From positions 124,001 through 188,000 of the forward strand of contig NZ_JPKG01000004.1 of the NCBI RefSeq assembly GCF_000735605.1: a DNA stretch of 64,000 nt. Reading direction: 5' to 3'. The position numbers and the translations under genes were made by a program. Every line of letters starts with the position of its first letter. The stretch's first letter is position 1. Of this stretch, positions 25,271 to 33,214 are shown piece after piece. The stretch comes from Allobosea sp. LC85 (GTDB lineage Bacteria > Pseudomonadota > Alphaproteobacteria > Rhizobiales > Beijerinckiaceae). The notes beneath the pieces were generated by a model that did not search any database, was not told the DNA's origin, and saw only the letters and a program-made list of their open reading frames with translations.

Positions 25271-26629
25271 TCAGCCCGGCAGCGCATTCTTGTAGATTCG
25301 ACCGTCCTTCATGATGACGACGAAAGACCTGTGCGGATCAGCGACGAGATTGATGTTTTCAAGCGGATTGCCGTCGACAAGCAGCAGGTCGGCCAGCGCG
25401 TTGGGGGCGACCACACCGAGCTTTCCTGGATAGGGATTGCGCAGGCCGGACAATTCCAGCAGCCGGGCATTCGTGCCGGTCGCCATGGCCAGGGTTTCGG
25501 CGGGGGTGAACCAGCGCGTCAGCTTGGCGAGCAGTTCGCCATGCCGCTTCGCGAGCTGCGGTGCAAACAGGATGTCGGTCCCGAAGGCGACCTTGAGCTT
25601 GTATTTTCGCGCCAGCTCGAAGGTCTTCTCCGTGCCGGCAAACACCTGATAGGCCTTGGCCCGCTCGCCCGAGTCCGGCGGAAAGGCCTCCGCCAGCTCA
25701 TCCGGGAAGGCCTGCGTGCTCAGCCAGATGTCCTTTTCCGCGATCAGCCGCGCCGATGCGTCGTCCATCAGGTGACCGTGCTCGATGCATTTCACCCCGA
25801 CGGAGATCGCGCGCGCGATCGCCGCCGGCGTGTAGGCGTGCACAGTGACATAGGTCCCCCAGTTCTCGGCGGCCTCCACGGCGGCGCGGAGCTCGTCTGC
25901 GGTGAAGGTCGAGACGTCGAGCGGGCTGAACGGCGAGGCAACGCCGCCGCCTGCCGTCAGCTTGATCTGGGAGGCACCCTGCATGAGCTGCTCGCGTACG
26001 CGCATCCGCACCTCGTCCGGGCTGTCGGCGACCATGCTGCCGCCGACCTGCTCCATCCGCGCCAGCGAACCTGGCGCCCGGGGAAGGTCCGTCAGCTGGC
26101 GGAAATCCCCGTGCCCGCTGGTCACCGTGATGACCGCACCGGACGGATAGATGCGGGGCCCAGGCAGCACGCCGCCATCGATCGCCTGCTTGAGGCCGAA
26201 GGACGGGCCGCCCATGTCGCGGACCGTGGTGAAGCCGCGCATCAGGGTCTCGGTCGCCTCGGCGCCGGCCGTCAGATAATTGAAGCCGAGATTGCCGAAG
26301 AGCGACTGCGACGGCGTCGAGCGCACCAGCATCGCGTGCCAGTGCATGTCGGTGAGCCCTGGCATCAGCGTCCGCCCGCCGCCCGCGATGACCACGGTGC
26401 CGGGCTCGGCTGCGATCGGTCCCGTCGAGATGCGCTCGATCAGATTGCCGCGAACGAGCACATGCGAGGGGCCTGAGAGCCCGCTTCCCGTCCCGTCGAA
26501 GATGCGAACGTCCTGGAACAACGTCGCGCCGCTGCCGGGCATGCCGACCTGCGCGCGAAGGGGAGTGGCCAGGCCGGAGGCCAGAGCCGGAAGAGACGCG
26601 ACAAAGCGCCGTCGGGTCATAAGGGCCAC
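25271..26629 (-). CDS. Exported amidohydrolase-family metallohydrolase
   Basis: A 452-residue amidohydrolase (imidazolonepropionase/prolidase-like subgroup). Metal-site motifs seen are LMPGLTDMHWHAML near residue 92 (the HxH pair), KLTAGGGVASPFS near residue 220, VTVHAYTPAAI near residue 258, GVKCIEHGHLMDD near residue 274, and VAFGTDILF near residue 343. The N terminus has a twin-arginine-like signal (MTRRRFVASLPALASGL, then LRAQ), so it is probably periplasmic. GTG 26629 has GGGAGG 7 bp upstream; an ATG at 26620 is the alternative. It stands alone and its substrate is unknown. Confidence 0.85.
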   Translation of the reverse strand: MALMTRRRFVASLPALASGLATPLRAQVGMPGSGATLFQDVRIFDGTGSGLSGPSHVLVRGNLIERISTGPIAAEPGTVVIAGGGRTLMPGLTDMHWHAMLVRSTPSQSLFGNLGFNYLTAGAEATETLMRGFTTVRDMGGPSFGLKQAIDGGVLPGPRIYPSGAVITVTSGHGDFRQLTDLPRAPGSLARMEQVGGSMVADSPDEVRMRVREQLMQGASQIKLTAGGGVASPFSPLDVSTFTADELRAAVEAAENWGTYVTVHAYTPAAIARAISVGVKCIEHGHLMDDASARLIAEKDIWLSTQAFPDELAEAFPPDSGERAKAYQVFAGTEKTFELARKYKLKVAFGTDILFAPQLAKRHGELLAKLTRWFTPAETLAMATGTNARLLELSGLRNPYPGKLGVVAPNALADLLLVDGNPLENINLVADPHRSFVVIMKDGRIYKNALPG

Positions 26630-26843
26630 GCTGCAACCTCCCGAAGCCAGATGGTGGAACGCCGTACAAGCAGGCCTAAAGGCGTATCGCAGGAGAGCCC
26701 GGATGCATACTGCCAGGCGGAGTGCGCCCCCCGTCATGACGCTCCCGGCATCCGCCAGGGTGCAGGCTGTGCGCAGCGACAGGGCGGGACAGCGAAGGGA
26801 AGGGGCGCGAAGACATGCGCGTGACGACCGCCGCCGCGCTCAT

Positions 26844-26873
26844 CCTGCAATCGGACTTCCTGCGATCGGACTT
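26844..26873. repeat. 15-bp tandem duplication in a 305-bp intergenic gap
   Basis: CCTGCAATCGGACTT is followed directly by CCTGCGATCGGACTT (14 of 15 identical) in the divergent space 26630-26934 between the amidohydrolase and antiporter genes. It could be a duplicated binding site or a slippage product. The rest of the gap shows nothing clear. Confidence 0.6.
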
Positions 26874-26934
26874 GCCTCCACTCTGATCTGCCCGCCAATC
26901 GACAAGACCGACCGGCCCGCGCAAAATTCGGGTC

Positions 26935-28569
26935 ATGATCTTCTTCGAGTCGATCCTGGCCATCATGCTGGGGGCGGTCCTGCTCTCGGCCGGCGCGCGG
27001 CGCATTGGCGTGCCCTATCCGGTCGTGCTTGCGGTCGCCGGGACGGCGCTGGCGCTCGTCCCGAACGCGCCGGCAATCGCGCTCGATCCCGAGCTGGTGC
27101 TCGCCCTGTTCGTCGCGCCGATCCTGCTCGATGCGGCCTTCGATACCTCGCCGCGCGACCTGCGCCGGAACTGGCTGCCCGTCGGCAGCCTCGTCGTCAT
27201 CGCGGTCGGGGTGACGACGGTGGCGGTCGCAGTCGTCGCCCGGTGGCTGGTGCCGGACCTGCCCTGGGCAGCGGCCGTGGCGCTCGGCGCGATCGTCGCG
27301 CCACCTGACGCTGTCGCCGCGACCGCCGTTCTGCGCCGCCTGCGCCCGCCGCATCGGCTCGTCGTCATCCTGGAAGGCGAAAGCCTCCTCAACGACGCGA
27401 CGGCGCTGCTGATCTATCGCCTGGCCGTCGGGGCGGTCGTCGTCGGCGGCTTCTCGCCGGCGTCGGCGCTGCCGACCTTCGGCCTCGTCGTCATCGGCAG
27501 CATCGGGCTCGGCGCGATCCTCGGCTGGGCGCTGGTTCGGTTCCTGGCCGCGTTCAAGGACCCGCCGAGCGCCATCATCCTGCAGTTCATCACGACCTTC
27601 GGGGTCTGGATCCTGGCGGAGGAGCTGCACCTCTCCGGCATTATCACGATTGTCGTCTATGCCATGGTCCTGGCGCGCAGCGCGCCCGCCCGCACCAGCG
27701 CGCGCCTTCGCATCCCGTCCTATGCCGTCTGGGAGACGACGGTCTTCGTGCTCCAGACCCTGGCCTTCGTGCTGATCGGTCTGCAATTGCGGCCGATCCT
27801 CGCCACGCTCAGCCCGCGCGAGATCGGCGCCTATGTCGTCATCGCGCTCGTCGTACTGGCAACCGTCATCATCGTGCGCCTGAGCTGGGTCATGACCTAC
27901 CAGGCGATCGCGAAAGTGACGCGCCGGGCCAAAGAAAGCGCCAAGACCGAGGGCGCCAAGACGGAAAGCGCCAAGGCCGAGGGCGCCAAATCCGACGGGG
28001 CCAAGAACGGGAGGGCCAAGACCGACGGTGCGAAGGACGGGCCGCGGCTGGCGTCAACGGCCGGCTCCGATGGCCTGATCATCGCCTGGTGCGGCATGCG
28101 CGGCATCGTCACGCTCGCGGCCGCCTATGCCCTGCCGGGCGGATTTCCCCAGCGCGACTTGATCCTGCTTTGCGCCTTCACGGTCGTGGTCGGGACGCTG
28201 CTGATCCAGGGGCTGACGCTGCCGCTGCTGCTGCGCCGGCTGTCTCCGCGGGACGACCGCCCGGTCGAGCGCGAGTTCCGCATGGCACGAAAACTCGCCC
28301 TCAAGGCGGCCATTGCAACGATTGGCGATGCGCCGTCCGAAGCTGCGGAGGCGGTGCGCCGGGAATATGACGACATGCTCGCGCAGACACGCGACAGCGA
28401 CGAGTTCGACACCACCCAGAACCAGCTCCGGCGCGATGCGCTCGCCGCGGCGCGCGACAAGGCGCTTGAGCTGCGGAGCGACGGCACGATCGGCGACGAT
28501 GCCTTCCATCGGCTCGAGGAAGAGCTCGACTGGCTGGAACTGGGCGCCGCACCGAGGACGGTCGAATGA
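26935..28569 (+). CDS. Na+/H+ antiporter, CPA1 family, with a repetitive lysine-rich loop
   Basis: A 544-residue cation/proton antiporter of the CPA1 family with about a dozen membrane helices. The conserved ion-path segments are LGAIVAPPDAVAATAVLRRL near residue 120 and ILEGESLLNDATALLIYRLA near residue 146. A cytoplasmic tail of about 100 residues (from KLALKAAIATIG) follows the last helix, as in YjcE-type proteins. Unusually, residues 331-368 are a hydrophilic run of about seven A-K-x-x-G/S repeats between two membrane segments. The gene overlaps the amine oxidase gene by 4 bp. Confidence 0.9.
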   Translation: MIFFESILAIMLGAVLLSAGARRIGVPYPVVLAVAGTALALVPNAPAIALDPELVLALFVAPILLDAAFDTSPRDLRRNWLPVGSLVVIAVGVTTVAVAVVARWLVPDLPWAAAVALGAIVAPPDAVAATAVLRRLRPPHRLVVILEGESLLNDATALLIYRLAVGAVVVGGFSPASALPTFGLVVIGSIGLGAILGWALVRFLAAFKDPPSAIILQFITTFGVWILAEELHLSGIITIVVYAMVLARSAPARTSARLRIPSYAVWETTVFVLQTLAFVLIGLQLRPILATLSPREIGAYVVIALVVLATVIIVRLSWVMTYQAIAKVTRRAKESAKTEGAKTESAKAEGAKSDGAKNGRAKTDGAKDGPRLASTAGSDGLIIAWCGMRGIVTLAAAYALPGGFPQRDLILLCAFTVVVGTLLIQGLTLPLLLRRLSPRDDRPVEREFRMARKLALKAAIATIGDAPSEAAEAVRREYDDMLAQTRDSDEFDTTQNQLRRDALAAARDKALELRSDGTIGDDAFHRLEEELDWLELGAAPRTVE

Positions 28570-29825
28570 GTGCAGAGGTCGATGTCGTCGTGGTCGGCGC
28601 CGGCGCGGCCGGCATCGCGGCAGCGCGACGGCTCGCGGCGGCCGGGATCTCGCTCGCCGTCCTCGAGGCCGGCGACAGGATCGGTGGCCGCGCCTGGACG
28701 ATTCCTCACGGCGGTTTGCCGATCGATCTCGGCTGCGGCTGGCTGCATTCGGCCGAGCGGAACCCCTGCACCGCGTTGGCGCGGGGCCTCGGCTTCACCA
28801 TCGACAGGACGCTGCCGCCCTGGGGGCGCCAGTTCAAAAATCTCGGCTTCCCCGCCGCCGATCAGGAGGCCGCTCACTCAGCCTTCGCCGCGTTCGAGCA
28901 ACGCCTGCGCCAGGCCCCGGCCGGGAGCGACCGGGCCGCCGATTGGCTGGAGGAGGGCGGCCCCTGGAATCCCTATCTCGAGGCCGTCAGCAGCTATATC
29001 AACGGAACCGACCTCAAGACCCTCTCGATCCGGGATTATCTCGCCTTCGCCGATGCGGACACCGGCGTGAACTGGCGCATCATCGAGGGCTATGGCGCGC
29101 TCATTGCCGCTGCGGCATCCGGGCTGCCGATCTCGCTCGGCGTGCCGGTGACGGCGATCGAGGCTGAACAGTCGAAACTCGCCATCGTCACAGGCTCAGG
29201 CACGATCAGGGCAGGGGCTGCGATCATCACGGTCTCGACCGATGTCCTGGCTGCGGGCGTCATCAAACTGCCGGCTGCGCTCGCTGACCGGATCGAGGCG
29301 GCGTCTCGCCTGCCGCTTGGCCTCGCCGACAAGGTCTCGTTCGCCATCGATCGTCCCGACGATCTGGAACCGGACACGCAGGTGCTGGGAAACCCGCATG
29401 AAGCGAAGACCGGCAGCTACCATTTGCGGCCGTTCGGCCGTCCCTTAATCGAGGGATTCATTTGTGGTGCTGCGGCGCGCGAGCTCGAATCCGGCGAGGA
29501 CATGGTCGCCTTCGCCCAGGACGAACTCGCCGGCCTGTTCGGCGCCGGCATCCGGCGCCGGCTGAAGCCGGTCGCCCAGACGCGCTGGGCGAAATCGCCC
29601 TTCATCAGGGGCTCCTACAGCCACGCGCTCCCCGGCTGCACTGATGCGCGCGCCATTCTGGCAAAGCCATGGGACGAGCGCATCTTCTTCGCGGGCGAGG
29701 CCTGTTCGACGCATGATTTCTCGACCGCGCACGGGGCCTATCAGACCGGACTCGATGCGGCGGAGGCGGTTCTGAGCGGCCGTCATTCCGGGGGCGAGAG
29801 GGGACGTCCGCGGCGCGAGGGTTGA
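28566..29825 (+). CDS. Flavin-containing amine oxidase (MAO family)
   Basis: A 419-residue FAD-dependent amine oxidase. The N-terminal dinucleotide fold is VDVVVVGAGAAGIAAARRLA, followed by the GG motif AGDRIGGRAWTIPHGG near residue 37. The C-terminal FAD segment is ERIFFAGEACSTHDFSTAHG near residue 376, then the usual GAYQTGLDAAE. The family oxidises primary, secondary or polyamines to aldehydes with release of H2O2. It is coupled to the antiporter gene by a 4-bp overlap, an association I cannot explain functionally. Confidence 0.88.
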   Translation: MSAEVDVVVVGAGAAGIAAARRLAAAGISLAVLEAGDRIGGRAWTIPHGGLPIDLGCGWLHSAERNPCTALARGLGFTIDRTLPPWGRQFKNLGFPAADQEAAHSAFAAFEQRLRQAPAGSDRAADWLEEGGPWNPYLEAVSSYINGTDLKTLSIRDYLAFADADTGVNWRIIEGYGALIAAAASGLPISLGVPVTAIEAEQSKLAIVTGSGTIRAGAAIITVSTDVLAAGVIKLPAALADRIEAASRLPLGLADKVSFAIDRPDDLEPDTQVLGNPHEAKTGSYHLRPFGRPLIEGFICGAAARELESGEDMVAFAQDELAGLFGAGIRRRLKPVAQTRWAKSPFIRGSYSHALPGCTDARAILAKPWDERIFFAGEACSTHDFSTAHGAYQTGLDAAEAVLSGRHSGGERGRPRREG

Positions 29826-30046
29826 ATCCTGCCAAACCTAAGGAAGGCGCTGACTGTTCTTCGTTCCAGAATGGGCGGTGATGAGCCACGACGTCCGCCC
29901 GTCCCAGGGCCGGGTTGAGGTAATCTCTCCATGCCGGAGCAGCGGTCAGCGCTGAACGTCCATGCTTCGGAATGGCGTTCAGAACGGAGGCTCGTCACGT
30001 CCGGGAGATCGAGGGATCGGCGTTGAGGGGCGAAGATGGCCCTTTT

Positions 30047-31632
30047 CAGACTCTGAGAACGTCCGCTTCTCTATCGCGGTTTAAGTCAAGGGGCCGCACC
30101 GATCGATCGCCGGTTGTGCCGGCGGGGACGACGGCCGTGCGGATCGCGTCCAGCTGTGGTCGGTTCCTGCTCGGGGGCATTTCGGTACGAGGTCGCCGCA
30201 CGGGGCTCGCGCTTCTCTCCGGGGTCGGCGCAGGGGCCGCCCCATGATGGGGTAAGAGGATGAGGCGGACCAATCTCTCGGGCGCTCTTGCCGCCGTCGA
30301 GCGGCAGAGGCTGCGGACATTGCGATCTCGTCTCACCACCGTCCCCGTGAGGACCTCTTCCTGCCATGGCAGAACCCGTCGCTGCTCCTGTGCGGGCCGG
30401 GGTCAGGCCGCCTGAACGGCGGCTGCCGGGTCGCGGCCCCAGCGGAAGTCGGTGCCGTCGATCCACATGCGATGCAGGATCACCGCCAGTCGCCTGGCGA
30501 CGGCTACGATGGCGCGCCGCATGCCGCGCCGCTGCGCGACCCGCGTGCCCCATGCTTTGAGCCACGACCAGTGCCGGCTCTGCGTAAGCAGCGTCTGGGC
30601 GGCCTCGTACAGCATCGTTCGCAGCATGGTGTCGCCGGACTTGGAGATGCCGCCATCATAGTCGATCTCGCCGGACTGGTGGCGTCGAGGTGTCAGACCA
30701 ACGTGCGCGCCGACTGCCCTCGAGTGAACAAAGCGCTGCGGCTGATCGACCGTCGCCCGATAGGTGAGCGCCACGACCGCCCCAACGCCAGGCGCGGTCA
30801 TCAGCCGCCGGCACACGGGATCCTGGCGAACCACTTCGAGCAGCATTTTGTGCATCCGCGCGAACTCCTGGCGCAGGACGCGCCGGACGGTGAGCAGCGG
30901 CTCCACGATCGCCGACAGACTGGACATGCCCGCCACCAAGTCGCGGACGCGAGCCTCGAACCCGGCCGTGCCGACCACGCCGACCTTGAGGCCGAAGTTG
31001 CGCAGCGTGCCGCGCAGGTCGAACTCGATGTCGAGCATCTTGCGCTGCAGGAGCTTGCGGCTGGTCAGCAGCATCCGCTTCTCCTGGCTCGCCAGCGTCT
31101 TGACGTGGACCGGTTTGAACAGGCCGACGCGCATCATCTGCGCGATGCCACGCGCGTCGTGACGGTCCGACTTGTTGACCTGTTGCGCCTTCAGGAGCGA
31201 GTTCATGTGCCGCGTCTCGACGCAGATCACCGGCAGGCCTGCTTCCGCCAAGCCATTCACCAGCCACTGCGAGAGCGGACCGGCCTCAATCCCGATCCGG
31301 CCATAGTCGCGACTGATGGACATGAGCAGCCCGACGAGATCGTCCGGCTCGGTCGCAACCTTCTGCTCGAACACAACCTTGCCGGCTTCGTCGACGACGC
31401 ACACCGCCGTCTCCTGCACCGACACGTCCAGACCTACGAAATGCGCCATCGCCGTCGCTCCTTCGCTCGCTGCCGAGGTCAGGTCCGACCTCTCCGGCAC
31501 CGTATGTGAAGAGGCTGCGCACTTCCGCTCCCGGATCGCCCGCAGCCACCGCGATACCTCATCTCTTTGGTCGTGCGATCGAACAGGCCCCTGGGACCGG
31601 GCCCCTCCTCAGACTCTCAAAACTTCCGCTTC
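30047..31632 (-). mobile_element. IS110-family insertion sequence with candidate ends
   Basis: The transposase gene (30403-31449) is flanked by a 23-bp direct repeat: 30047-30069 and 31610-31632 match at 20 of 23 positions (CAGACTCT.A.AAC.TCCGCTTC). Just outside each copy is a further GGCCC..T similarity. IS110-family elements lack terminal inverted repeats, so such repeats at both ends are good boundary candidates. This gives an element of about 1.59 kb with about 350 bp non-coding at one end and about 180 bp at the other. The boundaries are inferred. Confidence 0.6.
30403..31449 (-). CDS. IS110-family transposase (DEDD type)
   Basis: A 348-residue transposase. The N-terminal RuvC-like DEDD domain shows FVGLDVSVQETAV (first Asp), GIEAGPLSQWL (Glu) and KSDRHDARGIAQMM (last Asp pair). 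The C-terminal Transposase_20 domain shows LMTAPGVGAVVALTYRATV and ISKSGDTMLRTMLYEAA with the serine proposed as nucleophile. ATG 31449 follows a GGAGCG-type ribosome site and gives the normal family length; the in-frame start at 31500 is unlikely. The gene appears intact. Confidence 0.93.
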   Translation of the reverse strand: MAHFVGLDVSVQETAVCVVDEAGKVVFEQKVATEPDDLVGLLMSISRDYGRIGIEAGPLSQWLVNGLAEAGLPVICVETRHMNSLLKAQQVNKSDRHDARGIAQMMRVGLFKPVHVKTLASQEKRMLLTSRKLLQRKMLDIEFDLRGTLRNFGLKVGVVGTAGFEARVRDLVAGMSSLSAIVEPLLTVRRVLRQEFARMHKMLLEVVRQDPVCRRLMTAPGVGAVVALTYRATVDQPQRFVHSRAVGAHVGLTPRRHQSGEIDYDGGISKSGDTMLRTMLYEAAQTLLTQSRHWSWLKAWGTRVAQRRGMRRAIVAVARRLAVILHRMWIDGTDFRWGRDPAAAVQAA

Positions 31633-31709
31633 CGGGCAGGCACGTTCGCGAACCGGCCAAGGAGCACGAATGGCCCGTAGCTAAAGGTAGATGTGTCCGG
31701 ATCAGGCAG

Positions 31710-31768
31710 GAAGTTGAGGGCAAAACAGACGTAGAGCCAAACGGCATGACGGATTATTTCCGGCCGGC
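31710..31768 (-). pseudogene. Remnant of an IS6-family transposase N terminus
   Basis: The minus strand encodes RPEIIRHAVWLYVCFAL, which matches the conserved N-terminal PEII.HAVWLY segment of IS6/IS26-type transposases. The match ends abruptly on both sides and no DDE domain follows. It is a short relic, probably left by rearrangement next to the IS110 element. Confidence 0.5.
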
Positions 31769-31825
31769 CATTCACGCGACCGAGCCCGCGATGAGGGCCG
31801 GGGTGATGACGTAATGCGTGGGACA

Positions 31826-32071
31826 TCACTCGACCTCCCGCCACCAATCGGTCTTCCCCTTGATGGCGGCTGGGCCGCGCTGCTGGAGCAGGCAGTCGAG
31901 TTCACGCAGAACCCAACGCCGAGCCCGTTCGCGAGAGCGCTTTATCTTGGTCTCAACGCGAATAGCGAAACGAGGATGACTGAGAACAACAGTGGGGGCG
32001 CCGGACTGCGGGCGGCCTTTGACCCCCGTGCGGCACTTGCCTGTCTTGGTGTCATTCAGAAGAAGGTCCAT
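31826..32071 (-). CDS. Small hypothetical protein
   Basis: An 81-residue, strongly basic protein beginning MDLLLNDTKTGKCRTGVKGR and containing KIKRSRERARRWVLRELDCL, a possible amphipathic helix. I do not recognise a family. It is kept because GAGGAGGAG ends about 4 bp before the ATG, an excellent ribosome site. It lies within IS debris, so it may be a cargo or relic gene. Confidence 0.45.
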   Translation of the reverse strand: MDLLLNDTKTGKCRTGVKGRPQSGAPTVVLSHPRFAIRVETKIKRSRERARRWVLRELDCLLQQRGPAAIKGKTDWWREVE

Positions 32072-32726
32072 GACTCCTCCTCAGTTCGCGGACCGGACCG
32101 TCCCGCTTCACGCTTGTCACGGACGATCGGCGCGACCAGGTTCAGTGCGCCAATACAAAGCAGCTGCGCATCCGCTTGAACGCGGGTTTCATGTCAAACT
32201 GGCTCACCATCGCATTTGGGCCACGGAGCGGCTTGCCGCTAATCAGAGGGGTCGGTTCGCGAGGACTTTCGTGACACTCGCCTTGATGGTGGTCGCACGG
32301 CCAACGAGTCGGGTTATGGCAAGGGTGTGAGGAGGCAGATCCGCCCGCCTGGCTCGCCGTCGACGCAGCCTGTGTCACTCTCCACGCCTCCTTGCATTCC
32401 CCGGGGAGTGCTCGATCGTGTATCAATATGGCCTGCAGCCTTCGATGGCCTGCAGCCTTCGCCCAGCGGTTTTGGCCGATGTCAGGCTACGTCAATCAAC
32501 ACCGCCATATCGATTGTACGTGCGGCAGCTTAGACTCTACGATGGTTGGTTGAGCCTATACGAAGGTTTGGCGCTTGGCTGAGCGAAGCAGGAATCGCTG
32601 CCTGGCGAACAGGCACTTGGTGAAGCCAATCGGTCGGGTGATCACGCGGCTCATGGCGGGGCTCGCCATCCCTGCACCTGCACGACCTCTCGGACGAGGT
32701 CCTGTGCGAACACGGGGTCTAGCTAG
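32072..32726. other. 655-bp gap of probable element debris
   Basis: There is no open frame with both a ribosome site and a recognisable product. A 14-bp direct repeat (GCCTGCAGCCTTCG-like units at about 32431-32462) is visible. The composition is less GC-rich than the flanking metabolic genes, in keeping with degraded foreign DNA. Confidence 0.4.
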
Positions 32727-32827
32727 GTCATCGGACCGGATATCGTATCCGGTCCGATGACCTAAGCTTCTGTGTTTGCATCGGCTTTCCCGAAAACCGC
32801 AATCCACTTTTCGGGCCGATGCTTTAG
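32727..32827. repeat. Two-module palindromic intergenic element, family B copy 2
   Basis: Module 1 (32727-32763) is a perfect 17-bp stem GGTCATCGGACCGGATA with a 3-nt loop. Module 2 runs from GCATCGG (32779) to CCGATGCTTTAG (32828). The element abuts the 3' end of a truncated IS3 orfA and may mark where that element was cut. Confidence 0.88.
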
Positions 32828-32838
32828 AACCCCGATTA

Positions 32839-33042
32839 TCAGCTCTTCTGCGGCGAGGAGTTCTTCAAACACCGTCCGCCGACGTTGGCCATCCCCTCGA
32901 TGGCCTGCTTTTTCCAAACATTGATCATGGTCTGGCGGATGCCGTGCTTCGCTGCCAACTGCGCCACCGTCTGCTCGCCTCCGACCGCATCCGGGGCCAC
33001 CTTGGCCTTGAATTCCCCGAATGGCGCTTCCTCCCCGGTCAT
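32839..33042 (-). pseudogene. Truncated IS3-family transposase OrfA
   Basis: The minus strand codes for FKAKVAPDAVGGEQTVAQLA and GIRQTMINVWKKQAIEGMAN, the HTH region of IS3-group OrfA proteins. The frame then runs into unrelated sequence (GGRCLKNSSPQKS) and stops at 67 residues; OrfA is normally about 90-100 residues and OrfB is absent. It is therefore a remnant. Confidence 0.8.
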
Positions 33043-33078
33043 CGGGTTCGTCCTCTCTCAGGCGAACCAAGCTTAACT

Positions 33079-33103
33079 CGCTGTCCAGAAACCGGGGACC
33101 ACC
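33079..33103. repeat. Probable terminal inverted repeat of the IS3 remnant
   Basis: TGTCCAGAAACCGGGGACCAC lies about 35-60 bp upstream of the orfA remnant start, where the left end of an IS3 element belongs. The reverse strand reads GTGGTCCCCGGTTTCTGGACA, a form typical of IS3-family ends. No partner end was found. Confidence 0.5.
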
Positions 33104-33214
33104 TCAACGCCCCCCGCCCGTGGCCAACATCTCGCCTTGCCGGCCCCCATCCCTGGGAGCAATATAAAATAACTATCTGATTATCTGGAGGATCTCGTTA
33201 CCTGGGGGATCTCG

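Noticed and set aside
26820..26934. Start of the antiporter further upstream
   Set aside because: Upstream codons lack hydrophobic-helix character. The ATG at 26935 directly begins the first membrane segment as in the family.
30086..30565. Minus-strand open frame at the IS110 3' flank
   Set aside because: It overlaps the end of the transposase out of frame and reads through the probable non-coding end of the element. It is low-complexity Arg/Gly/Pro sequence.
31617..31847. 76-codon minus-strand frame as a complete gene
   Set aside because: Only about 17 residues resemble an IS6 transposase and the rest is unrelated, so it was recorded as a relic rather than a gene.
32142..32426. 94-codon minus-strand frame in the IS-debris gap
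   Set aside because: No ribosome site, no recognisable motif and atypical composition.
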